36,756 nucleotides of DNA from an uncultured Bacteroides sp. (GCA_947074235.1 CAMTOV010000011.1:1-36756); one strand, 5' to 3'; counted from the first letter of the stretch, positions 25,171-34,132 are shown. The notes: a model not told the origin generated them from the letters alone. Made by a program: numbers and translations.

Positions 25171-26676
25171 ATGAAACCACTTATAAACTGTTTCATCCCC
25201 TATGCCGATGCAGAACAGGCCAAGCAGACCATCAAGAACTTAAAATCGACAGGACTTGTCGATAAAATATACCTCCTCTCAACTCAAGCTATCGAGAAAG
25301 TACCACAAGGATGCAGAGAGCTTCGCATCAATCACTTAAATTCTTCAAGAACGATCTTAGCCATTGCAGAACAGGCTATCACTCCTTATACTTTAATTTA
25401 CACAAAGTACAGCACACTCAAACTAGGCATGTTTGCTTTGGAGCGAATGATTCAAGTGACGGAAGATACACTTGCGGGAATGGTATATGCTGATCATTAC
25501 CAACATATAGATGGAGAGTTAAAACAAGCACCTGTGATTGATTACCAATCGGGCAGTTTGCGAGATGATTTCAATTTTGGTTCGGTGTTATTTTTCAATT
25601 CTAGCTACATGAAGGAGACAACGCTGCGTATGCTAGATATATATGAAGCAGCTGGGTTGTATGATTTGCGTTTAAAACTCTCACAACTTTACGATGTAGT
25701 CCACATCAACGAATATCTATATACGGAAATAGAAGACGATCATCGCAAAAGTGGTGAGAAGATATTCGACTATGTAGACCCTAAAAACCGTAATGTGCAA
25801 ATTGAGATGGAGAGAGCTTGCACGGATCATTTAAAAGAGATAGAAGGTTATCTGGCTCCAAAGTTTGAGAAGATTGATTTTGATGAAGCTCATTTTGAAT
25901 ACGAAGCTACGGTGATAATACCCGTTCGCAATCGCATTCGCACGCTTCGCGATGCCATCAATTCTGTATTGATGCAGCAAGCCAACTTCAAATTTAATCT
26001 AATCATTATAGACAACCACTCTACTGATGGCACTTCTGAGTTGATTGATGAATACAAATCGGACAATCGTTTAATACACCTCATCCCCGATAGAGATGAT
26101 TTAGGCATAGGAGGCTGCTGGAATGTAGGTGTTCACCATCCACAATGCGGGAAGTTTGTGGTGCAGCTAGATAGCGATGATGTGTATAAAGATGAGCATG
26201 CGTTGCAAACGATGGTAGATGCTTTTTATAAACAGAATTGCGCCATGGTAGTAGGCACTTATATGATGACCGATTTCAATATGAACATGATTTCACCAGG
26301 CATTATCGACCACAAAGAGTGGACACCAGAGAATGGACGCAACAATGCCTTGCGCATCAACGGTCTTGGCGCTCCTAGAGCTTTCTATACACCTATCTTG
26401 CGACAAATCAACTTACCCAATACCAGCTATGGCGAAGATTATGCTTTGGGATTAGGCTTCTCTCGCAAATACCAAATAGGTAGAGTATATGAAGTGGTGT
26501 ATTTGTGCAGACGTTGGGAAGACAATTCGGATGCCTCGCTAGATATTGTGAAGATGAATGCTCACAATCTATATAAAGATCGCATACGTACTTGGGAATT
26601 GGAAGCTCGTATTAATATGAATTACATCTATCAAGCAGAGGAAGAAGATGAAGAATTTGATCCAACAATTAATTGA
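25171..26676 (+). CDS. two-domain family 2 glycosyltransferase
   Basis: The 501-residue cytosolic protein has two GT-A-like halves. The N-terminal half (residues 1 to about 190) begins [21 protein letters not shown] and carries a DxD-like MVYADHY near 104-110. The C-terminal half from residue 246 is a clear GT2 domain: [42 protein letters not shown] and the metal site VQLDSDDVY (Asp334, Asp336). No signal peptide or membrane helix is seen. Its stop lies 29 bp inside the next gene, so the DUF4922 protein is translationally coupled to it. The donor could be an NDP-sugar handled by that partner; acceptor unknown. A sugar transferase inside a murein-recycling operon is unexpected. Confidence 0.85.
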   Translation: MKPLINCFIPYADAEQAKQTIKNLKSTGLVDKIYLLSTQAIEKVPQGCRELRINHLNSSRTILAIAEQAITPYTLIYTKYSTLKLGMFALERMIQVTEDTLAGMVYADHYQHIDGELKQAPVIDYQSGSLRDDFNFGSVLFFNSSYMKETTLRMLDIYEAAGLYDLRLKLSQLYDVVHINEYLYTEIEDDHRKSGEKIFDYVDPKNRNVQIEMERACTDHLKEIEGYLAPKFEKIDFDEAHFEYEATVIIPVRNRIRTLRDAINSVLMQQANFKFNLIIIDNHSTDGTSELIDEYKSDNRLIHLIPDRDDLGIGGCWNVGVHHPQCGKFVVQLDSDDVYKDEHALQTMVDAFYKQNCAMVVGTYMMTDFNMNMISPGIIDHKEWTPENGRNNALRINGLGAPRAFYTPILRQINLPNTSYGEDYALGLGFSRKYQIGRVYEVVYLCRRWEDNSDASLDIVKMNAHNLYKDRIRTWELEARINMNYIYQAEEEDEEFDPTIN

Positions 26677-27580
26677 TGAGCAACTGCAAGACTGGGAGTT
26701 AGCTAAAAGCAACTACGCAGCTTTAGAGAATATACAAACTAAAGAGCTTGATTTGAATGGACACAATTATAAAGTGCAATTCAATCCTACTCGCATTGCA
26801 TCCTCGGCAGCTAAGGTAGACAAACAATCGCTTCAAGCAAGAAAGTGTTTCTTGTGTAGTAGCAACTTACCTCCCCAGCAAAAGGGCATTCCGTTCATGG
26901 ATAAGTATCAGATTTTACTAAACCCTTTCCCTATCTTCCCGAAGCATCTCACAATCCCCAACATCAACCACACAGATCAGTTGATTGGGGGTGGTTTTGA
27001 AGACATGCTGAACTTAGCAGAGGTAATTGATGACTATGTGATATTCTATAACGGGCCTAAGTGTGGTGCATCTGCGCCCGACCACGCTCACTTTCAAGCA
27101 GGCAGCAAAGGCTTTCTTCCACTAGAAAAGGATTTTAACAGCTACGCTAAGGAGCCAGTTGTTGAGTTAGCGAATGCTTCATTGAGTAAACTAACAGACG
27201 AACACCGATCTATTTTAGTTATCGAATCTACTCAAAAGCAAGCGATAATAAATCTATTCAAAACGGTATACGATGCTATGGAGGTAAATGAAGGCGAAGC
27301 AGAACCGATGATGAATCTGCTTGCTTGGAAAGATAAATGCAAGTGGATAGTCTGCATAATAATAAGAGCTAAACATCGCCCTGATTGTTTTCAAGCGGAG
27401 GGAGAAAAGAACTTATTGGTCAGTCCCGCCTCTGTTGATATGGGTGGGGTCATCATCACTCCACTCGAAAAGGATTTTGAGAAGATTACCAAAGAGAACA
27501 TTGCAGATATATTAAAAGAGGTATCTCTATCGGCCAAGCAATGCAATGATTTAATACACCGCATTAAACTACGAGTATGA
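26648..27580 (+). CDS. DUF4922 protein, GalT/HIT-like nucleotidyltransferase or phosphorylase
   Basis: The 310-residue cytosolic protein combines a CFLC pair (Cys67, Cys70), a central His (PKHLTIP, His100) and the HIT-type motif DHAHFQAG (His146, His148, Gln150). This set is the layout of the GalT, Ap4A phosphorylase and GDP-galactose phosphorylase branch of the HIT superfamily: a zinc site plus a His that forms a nucleotidyl intermediate. The family is known to me only as DUF4922. It probably transfers a nucleoside phosphate to or from a sugar phosphate or phosphate. It overlaps the glycosyltransferase gene by 29 bp upstream and the SpoIID-like gene by 4 bp downstream, so its product likely works with both. 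Confidence 0.8.
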   Translation: MKNLIQQLIDEQLQDWELAKSNYAALENIQTKELDLNGHNYKVQFNPTRIASSAAKVDKQSLQARKCFLCSSNLPPQQKGIPFMDKYQILLNPFPIFPKHLTIPNINHTDQLIGGGFEDMLNLAEVIDDYVIFYNGPKCGASAPDHAHFQAGSKGFLPLEKDFNSYAKEPVVELANASLSKLTDEHRSILVIESTQKQAIINLFKTVYDAMEVNEGEAEPMMNLLAWKDKCKWIVCIIIRAKHRPDCFQAEGEKNLLVSPASVDMGGVIITPLEKDFEKITKENIADILKEVSLSAKQCNDLIHRIKLRV

Positions 27581-28884
27581 AAGAACCCTATATTCAAGTT
27601 GGCATCATCACCGAACCAAGCATTCGGTTTACTTTATTAAACCCTTATCTAGTAGATGGGGTTGAAGTAAGCGGCACACAACAGGTAGAATTAAGAGATG
27701 GAGAAGTTTATTGGCAAGGCAAGTGCTACAAAGAGCTAACTTTCGAGCCAATACATGAAGCAAGCGATGCTTTTGAGTTGAATGATGTAACTATTGGCAT
27801 CAACTTTCATTGGGAGCGAAAAGAAGACCAACGGTTTCTTGGCAAACTGAAAGTGGTAGTCGATGGCGACAACCTCGTTGGCATCAACGTAATTCGTTTA
27901 GAAAACTACTTGACGAGCGTTATCTCTTCGGAGATGAGTGCTACCGCTTCGCTGGAGTTGCTGAAAGCACATGCGGTGATATCACGCAGCTGGTTGTTGG
28001 CTCAAATCAATAAAAGCAAAGTTGATACCGACTATACAAGTTATAATGCGAGTAGCGATGAGTTAATCAAGTGGTACGACCGTGAAGACCATACGCTATT
28101 TGATGTTTGTGCCGATGATCATTGCCAACGCTATCAAGGCATTACCAAAGCCTCAACAGAGATAGTGAAACAGGCGATTGCAGCAACACGTGGAGAAGTG
28201 TTAATGTATGAAGACACTATCTGTGATGCGCGTTACTCTAAATGTTGCGGTGGTGCATTGGAAGAATTTGAGTATTGCTGGGAAGATACACACTACCCCT
28301 ATCTTGCTAAGCGTAGAGACAGTGAAACCGAACTAACATTACCCAACCTACAACTAGAGCAAGAGGCTGATAAATGGATTCTTTCTAAACCTGATGCATT
28401 TTGTCATACTGCGGACAAAGAGATACTTGGTCAGGTGTTGAACAACTACGATCAAGAGACTACTCAGTTCTACCGTTGGAAGGTAACTTATAGCCAAGCA
28501 GAGCTATCTAAGCTTATTCATCAGCGCTCGGGTATCGATTTTGGTCAGATAATAGACCTTGTACCCATAGCTAGAGGTACTTCAGGCAGGTTGTGGAAGT
28601 TGATGATTGTAGGAACTAATCTCACACTGACTATTGGAAAAGAATTAGAAATCAGGCGTACGTTGTCGCCCTCACATTTATATAGTTCGGCTTTCGTTGT
28701 AGATAAAGGAGATATGTCTAAGCAAGGCATTCCTCAACGCTTCACACTAACGGGAGCCGGTTGGGGACATGGTGTGGGACTTTGCCAAATAGGGGCGGCA
28801 GTCATGGGTGGGCAAGGGTATGACTACCGACAAATACTACTTCACTACTATACACAGGCAGCCATCACCCCACTCTATCAGTAA
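27577..28884 (+). CDS. SpoIID/LytB-domain protein without signal peptide
   Basis: The 435-residue protein has the SpoIID core: NVIRLENYLTSVISSEM (Glu119 is the expected catalytic acid), LELLKAHAVISRSWLLAQI, YSKCCGGALEEFEYCW, and the C-terminal GAGWGHGVGLCQIGAAVMG. In sporulating bacteria SpoIID is a lytic transglycosylase acting on glycan strands stripped of peptides, outside the cell. Here the N-terminus ([20 protein letters not shown]) has neither a signal peptide nor a membrane helix, and the start is fixed by a 4-bp ATGA overlap. A cytosolic location is therefore predicted, which would mean acting on imported muropeptides or another glycan. The next gene begins 19 bp downstream. Confidence 0.87.
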   Translation: MKEPYIQVGIITEPSIRFTLLNPYLVDGVEVSGTQQVELRDGEVYWQGKCYKELTFEPIHEASDAFELNDVTIGINFHWERKEDQRFLGKLKVVVDGDNLVGINVIRLENYLTSVISSEMSATASLELLKAHAVISRSWLLAQINKSKVDTDYTSYNASSDELIKWYDREDHTLFDVCADDHCQRYQGITKASTEIVKQAIAATRGEVLMYEDTICDARYSKCCGGALEEFEYCWEDTHYPYLAKRRDSETELTLPNLQLEQEADKWILSKPDAFCHTADKEILGQVLNNYDQETTQFYRWKVTYSQAELSKLIHQRSGIDFGQIIDLVPIARGTSGRLWKLMIVGTNLTLTIGKELEIRRTLSPSHLYSSAFVVDKGDMSKQGIPQRFTLTGAGWGHGVGLCQIGAAVMGGQGYDYRQILLHYYTQAAITPLYQ

Positions 28885-28903
28885 CTTAAAGTAAAGCACA
28901 ACT

Positions 28904-30784
28904 ATGAATAACACTTTGAAAAAGACAAACCCGTGGGCGTGGATTCCTACATTATACTTTGCGCAAGGATTGCCCTATGTGGCCGTAATGACTATATCGG
29001 TCATTATGTACAAACGGTTGGGCATCTCCAATACAGACATTGCACTCTATACCGGATGGCTTTACCTGCCTTGGGTTATCAAACCCTTTTGGAGCCCCTT
29101 TATCGATTTATTAAAAACCAAACGATGGTGGACACTCTCCATGCAGTTCATCTTGGCTTTTGCCTTGGCGGGCATAGCCTTCTCCATCCCTACCTCTATC
29201 TTCTTTCAACTCACGCTGGCCGTATTTTGGATAGTTGGGTTTACCTCGGCTACACACGACATTGCTGCCGATGGTTTCTACATGCTGGCACTCACCGAGC
29301 ACGAGCAATCTTTTTATGTGGGTATCCGCAGCACCTTTTATCGCATTGCTACCGTGGCCGGACAAGGATTACTCGTTATCATAGCGGGGTTGATAGAGAC
29401 TGGTACAGGACTAGACCCGGCTGTTTTGGAGATAAACGTATCGCCTACCTATTCCAATACCATCACGCTACCTACATTTGATGATGTAAGTGAGAATCAA
29501 GAGAGGGAGGCACATTTCATATTCACCACACCGCTCGTTAATGCAGGCATGTTTATCGATGCAGTTGATACCAAACAGGCACGTGAACGAATTGCGGAGA
29601 TAGAGCAACAGATTAAAGCATCCAATATCGCTAATGGATTTGTTGCTGACGAGTCTGCACAGCAAGTACAAAAAGGAACAAGCACTCCAAAAGCCGAAAG
29701 TAGCTTTACAACTTGGGTGCGCAATACCTTTGGCGAGAAGCGAGAAGTAACGGATGATATTGTTGACAACGCCGTAGTGGTGGGCGTGCGCCTGTCCAAA
29801 CAGCCTCAGGAGGATGAAACAAAAGTCTTTAACCTCACTTTCAAAGAAGGAGACCCTAGCATACGCCTGGAGCAAAACAAGCTATCGCCACGGTTTGAGT
29901 TTACTGCACACAACTGGAACAAACCAGCCTATATGCTTTTCAGAATAGACCATAAAATTAAATCGGCCACATCGGCTACATTCGAAGGCGCATCGGGCAA
30001 TATTCCCTTTGCATGGATGATGGTTTTCATTGTCTTATCGATATTCTTCTTTGCAGTTAGCATCTATCACAACTGGATTCTGCCTCGCCCTACGAGCGAC
30101 CACGCTACCAAAGATGTCTCTGCAAGCAACATCATCAAAGAATTTTTCGAAACCTTCAAAAGCTTCTTTACCAAAAAGCAAGCTTTCGTGGCTATCCTCT
30201 TCATGCTGCTTTATCGTTTCCCCGAAGCACAATTGGTGAAATTGATAAACCCTTTCTTGCTAGACCCCATTGATAAAGGCGGGCTGGGACTAACTACCGG
30301 TCAGGTAGGATTTGTATATGGCACAGTTGGGATTATCGGACTAACGCTTGGTGGGATTATCGGTGGATTTGTGGCAGCAAAAGGCGGACTAAAAAGATGG
30401 CTATGGCCTATGGCTTGGAGCATGTCGCTCACCTGTCTTACGTTTGTTTACCTCAGTTATGCGCAAGACCACTCCCTACTTACCGTCAACATCTGTATCT
30501 TTATCGAGCAGTTTGGCTACGGTTTTGGATTTACGGCCTACATGTTATTCCTCATTTACTTTTCGGAGGGAGAGCACAAAACGGCCCATTATGCCATCTG
30601 CACAGGGTTTATGGCATTGGGCATGATGCTACCAGGCATGGCAGCCGGCTGGTTGCAAGAAACAATTGGTTACAGACATTTCTTTGTGTGGACCATCATT
30701 TGCTGCATCGCCACCATTGCTGTTTGCGCTTTCATCAAGATAGATCCCAACTTTGGCAAAAAGCAACCTAAAGAAGAAGCCTAA
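28904..30784 (+). CDS. ampG: AmpG-like muropeptide permease with a large periplasmic insert
   Basis: The 626-residue MFS-type inner-membrane protein is well above the roughly 490 of E. coli AmpG. AmpG-like features are WAWIPTLYFAQGLPYV, GWLYLPWVIKPFWSPFIDLL, GFTSATHDIAADGFYMLAL and, in the second half, GLGLTTGQVGFVYGTVGIIGL and MALGMMLPGMAAGWLQE. Between helix 5 (to about residue 165) and helix 6 (from about 368) lies a soluble segment of about 200 residues with a helical heptad-like part (ARERIAEIEQQIKAS) and a beta-rich part. With N-in topology it faces the periplasm. AmpG imports GlcNAc-anhydroMurNAc-peptides. Here, with an exported NagZ upstream, the cargo may be anhydroMurNAc-peptides or MurNAc. 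Confidence 0.88.
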   Translation: MNNTLKKTNPWAWIPTLYFAQGLPYVAVMTISVIMYKRLGISNTDIALYTGWLYLPWVIKPFWSPFIDLLKTKRWWTLSMQFILAFALAGIAFSIPTSIFFQLTLAVFWIVGFTSATHDIAADGFYMLALTEHEQSFYVGIRSTFYRIATVAGQGLLVIIAGLIETGTGLDPAVLEINVSPTYSNTITLPTFDDVSENQEREAHFIFTTPLVNAGMFIDAVDTKQARERIAEIEQQIKASNIANGFVADESAQQVQKGTSTPKAESSFTTWVRNTFGEKREVTDDIVDNAVVVGVRLSKQPQEDETKVFNLTFKEGDPSIRLEQNKLSPRFEFTAHNWNKPAYMLFRIDHKIKSATSATFEGASGNIPFAWMMVFIVLSIFFFAVSIYHNWILPRPTSDHATKDVSASNIIKEFFETFKSFFTKKQAFVAILFMLLYRFPEAQLVKLINPFLLDPIDKGGLGLTTGQVGFVYGTVGIIGLTLGGIIGGFVAAKGGLKRWLWPMAWSMSLTCLTFVYLSYAQDHSLLTVNICIFIEQFGYGFGFTAYMLFLIYFSEGEHKTAHYAICTGFMALGMMLPGMAAGWLQETIGYRHFFVWTIICCIATIAVCAFIKIDPNFGKKQPKEEA

Positions 30785-30802
30785 TAAATAACACATCAAT
30801 AT

Positions 30803-31651
30803 ATGATACTAATAGCAGATAGCGGCTCTACAAAAACCGACTGGGCCATTGTAGAGAAAGGACAAGCGCCACAAATCATCTCTACAAAGGGGATGAACCC
30901 ATTCTTTCAGACGGAAGAAGAGATAGCTCATGAAGTAGAATCAAGCCTACTACCCCATATACAGAGCAATTCAACTCTTGAAAAAATATTCTTTTATGGA
31001 GCAGGCTGCACGCCAGAGAAGATTCCAATGATGAAAGCCGCTTTGGAAGTACACCTTAAACCCACTCAAGGCATAGCGGTTTATTCGGATATAGTGGCCG
31101 TAGCACATGCTATGTGCGGACATCAACCGGGTATTGCCTGTATCTTGGGCACAGGTTCCAACACCTGCTACTACGATGGCAAAAGCATTACGGCATCAGT
31201 CTCTCCTCTCGGTTTTATTCTTGGCGATGAAGGGAGTGGAGCTGTACTAGGTAAGTTGTTGGTAGGTGATATTCTTAAAAACCAACTATCCCCCAAGTTG
31301 AGAGAGAAGTTTCTAAATTCTTTCAATTTAACTCCGGCCGATATCATTGATAGAGTTTATCGCAAGCCTTTTCCCAACCGATTCTTGGCGAGTCTATCTC
31401 CTTTTCTTATCGAGAACATAAGCGAGCCGAAAATCTTTTCACTCGTAAAGAGCAGCTTCAAAGCTTTCTTTGAGCGCAATGTGATGCAATACGATTATCA
31501 GAATGTGCCTATCTATCTAGTAGGTTCTATCGCTTTTTATTATCAAGACATCTTGAAAGATGTAGCAGGCGACTTAGGCATTCATATTCAGGCTATCGAG
31601 AAAAGCCCTTTGATGGGTTTGGTGAGATATTATCAGGACAGTAAATTATAA
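30803..31651 (+). CDS. murK: MurK-like N-acetylmuramic acid/N-acetylglucosamine kinase (BadF/BadG family)
   Basis: This is a 282-residue ASKHA-fold kinase. The phosphate-1 loop ADSGSTKTDWAIV is at residues 4-16, ILGTGSNTCYYDG is near 112 and the acidic GDEGSGAVLG near 140. These are the marks of the BadF/BadG/BcrA/BcrD and GlcNAc-kinase group. MurK of Clostridium acetobutylicum, of this family, phosphorylates MurNAc and GlcNAc at the 6 position. Its place 11 bp before murQ, which uses MurNAc-6-phosphate, supports MurNAc kinase activity. A role on GlcNAc alone is the alternative. It acts in the cytosol. Confidence 0.85.
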   Translation: MILIADSGSTKTDWAIVEKGQAPQIISTKGMNPFFQTEEEIAHEVESSLLPHIQSNSTLEKIFFYGAGCTPEKIPMMKAALEVHLKPTQGIAVYSDIVAVAHAMCGHQPGIACILGTGSNTCYYDGKSITASVSPLGFILGDEGSGAVLGKLLVGDILKNQLSPKLREKFLNSFNLTPADIIDRVYRKPFPNRFLASLSPFLIENISEPKIFSLVKSSFKAFFERNVMQYDYQNVPIYLVGSIAFYYQDILKDVAGDLGIHIQAIEKSPLMGLVRYYQDSKL

Positions 31652-31662
31652 AATAGAACCTT

Positions 31663-32484
31663 ATGTTTATAAAAATATCAGAGCAACCCTCGCTCTACAA
31701 TGATTTAGAAAAGAAATCCACACGTGAGATACTGGAGGATATAAATGCTGAGGACCAAAAGGTGGCTTTGGCAGTGCAAAAAGCTATCCCACAAATAGAG
31801 CAGTTGGTAGAGCAAATTGTGCCACGCATGAAGCAAGGTGGACGCATCTTTTACATGGGAGCTGGCACAAGTGGCAGACTGGGTGTGCTGGATGCTTCGG
31901 AGATTCCACCTACTTTTGGCATGCCTCCCACTTATGTCATCGGCATGATAGCGGGTGGCGAGAAAGCATTGCGCAATCCGGTTGAGAATGCCGAAGACAA
32001 CATCAATCGAGGCTGGGAAGAGTTACAGGCAATGGGCATTAATGAAAAGGATACTGTAATAGGAATAGCGGCATCGGGCACTACTCCCTACGTGATAGCT
32101 GCATTGCACGAAGCTCGCAAACATGGAATATTGACAGGGTGCATCACAAGCAATCCCGACTCACCCATGGCACAAGAGGCAGATGTAGCCATCGAAATGA
32201 TTGTTGGCCCGGAATACGTAACGGGGAGCTCGCGTATGAAATCGGGTACGGGACAGAAAATGATTCTCAACATGATAAGCACCTCCGTGATGATACAGAT
32301 GGGAAGAGTAAAAGGGAACAAGATGGTAAACATGCAACTCAGCAATCAAAAGCTAGTAGACAGAGGTACACGAATGATTATTGAAGAACTAGGGCTAGAA
32401 TATGAGCATGCCAAGACACTGCTCTTGATGCATGGCTCAGTAAAGGATGCGATTGATGCATATAAGCAAAAATCAACTACATAA
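31663..32484 (+). CDS. murQ: N-acetylmuramic acid 6-phosphate etherase
   Basis: The 273-residue SIS-domain protein is slightly shorter than E. coli MurQ (about 298). Family motifs are MGAGTSGRLGVLDASEIPPTFG, GVIGIAASGTTPYVIAAL-like sequence at about 128-145, and VTGSSRMKSGTGQKMILNM. Catalytic glutamates equivalent to Glu83 and Glu114 of E. coli are Glu80 and Glu111. It cleaves the lactyl ether of MurNAc-6-phosphate to give GlcNAc-6-phosphate and D-lactate in the cytosol. It is the last gene of the operon, followed by a strong terminator. It fixes the end of the pathway: MurNAc is converted for amino-sugar catabolism or cell-wall reuse. Confidence 0.97.
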   Translation: MFIKISEQPSLYNDLEKKSTREILEDINAEDQKVALAVQKAIPQIEQLVEQIVPRMKQGGRIFYMGAGTSGRLGVLDASEIPPTFGMPPTYVIGMIAGGEKALRNPVENAEDNINRGWEELQAMGINEKDTVIGIAASGTTPYVIAALHEARKHGILTGCITSNPDSPMAQEADVAIEMIVGPEYVTGSSRMKSGTGQKMILNMISTSVMIQMGRVKGNKMVNMQLSNQKLVDRGTRMIIEELGLEYEHAKTLLLMHGSVKDAIDAYKQKSTT

Positions 32485-32490
32485 CACAAA

Positions 32491-32520
32491 TAAAGAGATG
32501 GCTTCAAAACCATCTCTTTA
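32491..32520. terminator. bidirectional terminator after murQ
   Basis: A perfect 11-bp stem (TAAAGAGATGG / CCATCTCTTTA) has an 8-nt loop. It lies 6 bp after the murQ stop and 21 bp after the stop of the convergent barrel gene, so it can serve both. Confidence 0.85.
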
Positions 32521-32541
32521 TCATTTATATCATTAAGCTTC

Positions 32542-33171
32542 TTAGAAAGCAACACCAAGTGTGAAACCAAAGTTACTTAAACCTTTATCATTGTAGTTGA
32601 ACACTTTGTTAACCTTATTTGATCCGTAGCTATAATAGATAGCTAAGTGCAAACCAGGACCATAAGCCCAAGGGAATACGTTGATACCAATTTCAGGTGA
32701 TACGTAGAATCCCCATGTTTTTTGATAAGATTCAAATACATTATAGAAAGATGTATATTTAGCATATTCAGCACCTAATTTGCCGGCAAAGTAAGGTTGC
32801 CACACACCACCACGATTAAATTGATAGCGGATAGCAGCACCAAATGGCAATTGGAAAGTAGTATGTTGTTGATCGGTATACAACACGCCATTATTCACAG
32901 CAAGAAGTTGTTGACCTACATACTTATGATTGCTACTATAGTTCAAGAATAAACCCAAACCAATGTTGTCGCTTAAGAAATAACCTCCCTCAAAATTCAT
33001 ACCCCAGCCACTAGCTTTGTTTGCAAAGTCGCTTCCAAGAGGTGCATTAAATTTCCAGTCAACGCTAGCATAGCCATTGTCTGATAGTTGAGCCTTTGCA
33101 GGTAGAGCAAAGACCAGAGCTAAAGCTATTACAGCCAATACTCTTGTAGATATATATTTTATTGTCTTCAT
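32542..33171 (-). CDS. outer-membrane beta-barrel-like protein
   Basis: The 209-residue exported protein has a signal peptide ending in LVFALPAKAQ (residue about 28). The mature part has alternating, aromatic-rich strands such as GWGMNFEGGYFLSDNIGLGLFLNYSS, AAIRYQFNRGGVWQPYFAGKLGAEYAKY and GLHLAIYYSYGS, and ends in NFGFTLGVAF with a C-terminal Phe, as in OmpA/OmpW-like eight-stranded barrels. Function is unknown; no porin or enzyme motif is seen. It lies 19 bp downstream of the DUF4136 lipoprotein gene, so both are likely co-transcribed. Confidence 0.82.
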   Translation of the reverse strand: MKTIKYISTRVLAVIALALVFALPAKAQLSDNGYASVDWKFNAPLGSDFANKASGWGMNFEGGYFLSDNIGLGLFLNYSSNHKYVGQQLLAVNNGVLYTDQQHTTFQLPFGAAIRYQFNRGGVWQPYFAGKLGAEYAKYTSFYNVFESYQKTWGFYVSPEIGINVFPWAYGPGLHLAIYYSYGSNKVNKVFNYNDKGLSNFGFTLGVAF

Positions 33172-33190
33172 AAAGTTCCTAATTGTTTAA

Positions 33191-33826
33191 TTATTTTTTA
33201 ATGTAAGTTGATTGGCTAAATGCTTGTTGCACACCCTTCACTGCCAAAGTAGCACTAATAGATGAACTATAAGCAGGAGCTACCATATAACAAGTCCACC
33301 AAATAGGAAGTTTTGAAGTTGAAGTAGTTGCTGTAGTACCACCTTGATAACCCATATCAATAATAAATGAGTTGGTAGTCAAGCTATAAGTCATAGAGTA
33401 AGGATAATAGAATCCTCCTCCCCAGCCCCAATAGTTGCCCCAGTAGCTACCAGATCCGTAAATCCAGTTTGGGTAACCATAATCACTAAAGTAATAAGTA
33501 CTTTGCACATAAGTAACACTAATAGCAAGATCAGCATCTTCTTTAGTAGTAGATAAAGCGTAACCTCTTGAAACCATTTGAGTAGATATAGCATTCAATA
33601 TTTCTTCTGCTGCAACTCCTGTCATAGTTTCTTCTTTTTCACTACTTGAGGCTACAAGTATTGCATCTGCTAGGTAAAAAGTAGAAGCAGTACTAAATTT
33701 AGCATCGCTTGCTTCACTAGTATAAACTAGATACTCATCAGCTAGTTTGTTTAAATCAGGATCTTTTTCACATGCAGTGAATGCAAAGACCGCCAATAAA
33801 ATAGGAATTAATCTCTTCATAATCAT
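33191..33826 (-). CDS. DUF4136 lipoprotein
   Basis: The 211-residue protein has a lipoprotein signal (ILLAVFAFTAC; Cys19 lipidated). The body matches DUF4136: FSTASTFYLADAI near residue 44, AAEEILNAISTQMVSRGYALSTTKEDADLAISVTYV, and an aromatic, glycine-rich stretch (about 120-145, YWGNYWGWGGGFYYPYSM) common in this family. The function of DUF4136 is unknown. Translation could start at Met3 (base 33820), which gives a more typical signal. The long upstream gap contains an inverted repeat (33909-33930) and the 22-bp palindrome array, but no clear TAnnTTTG promoter. Confidence 0.85.
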   Translation of the reverse strand: MIMKRLIPILLAVFAFTACEKDPDLNKLADEYLVYTSEASDAKFSTASTFYLADAILVASSSEKEETMTGVAAEEILNAISTQMVSRGYALSTTKEDADLAISVTYVQSTYYFSDYGYPNWIYGSGSYWGNYWGWGGGFYYPYSMTYSLTTNSFIIDMGYQGGTTATTSTSKLPIWWTCYMVAPAYSSSISATLAVKGVQQAFSQSTYIKK

Positions 33827-33908
33827 TTATAATGTTTAGGTTAAATAAAAATTCTGCCTGGTACCTCTAGGCTTTTGATAGAAACAACAACTTCTCATAT
33901 AAAATGTT

Positions 33909-33930
33909 CGTACAACAAAAAATTTGTACG
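33909..33930. repeat. 7-bp inverted repeat upstream of the DUF4136 gene
   Basis: CGTACAA (33909-33915) and TTGTACG (33924-33930) flank 8 nt, 83 bp upstream of the DUF4136 start. It could be an operator or chance in AT-rich DNA. Confidence 0.4.
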
Positions 33931-34007
33931 TTAATAATTATTTAAAATGCTTATTCATGCTATTTTTAACTATATAGTTACTTCTATTAACTCACATAAT
34001 TCATCCA

Positions 34008-34072
34008 GTTTCATAGGTGCGAAACTTTTATTTCATCAAAGCGAAACTTTAGTTTCATACCAGTGAAACTAA
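34008..34072. repeat. tandem array of three palindromic units, 22-bp period
   Basis: Three units of the form GTTTCAT-N6-GAAAC start at 34008, 34030 (first base A) and 34052, exactly 22 bp apart with 4-bp T-rich spacers. The N6 centres differ (AGGTGC, CAAAGC, ACCAGT). The third unit is part of a longer 9-bp stem (TTAGTTTCA / TGAAACTAA, loop 6). The array lies in the 364-bp gap between the DUF4136 start and the FKBP-like gene (33827-34190), which otherwise holds one inverted repeat and the FKBP-like gene's terminator. Confidence 0.85.
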
Positions 34073-34132
34073 GCAAAAGCCGGTGCCTAACAAAGGATAT
34101 AAAACCTACTTACGTTTTTTTCAATATAAAAA

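Noticed and set aside
34008..34072. CRISPR array as explanation for the 22-bp repeats
   Set aside because: Repeat arms and centres are too short, the variable parts are only 6 bp, and there are no cas genes.
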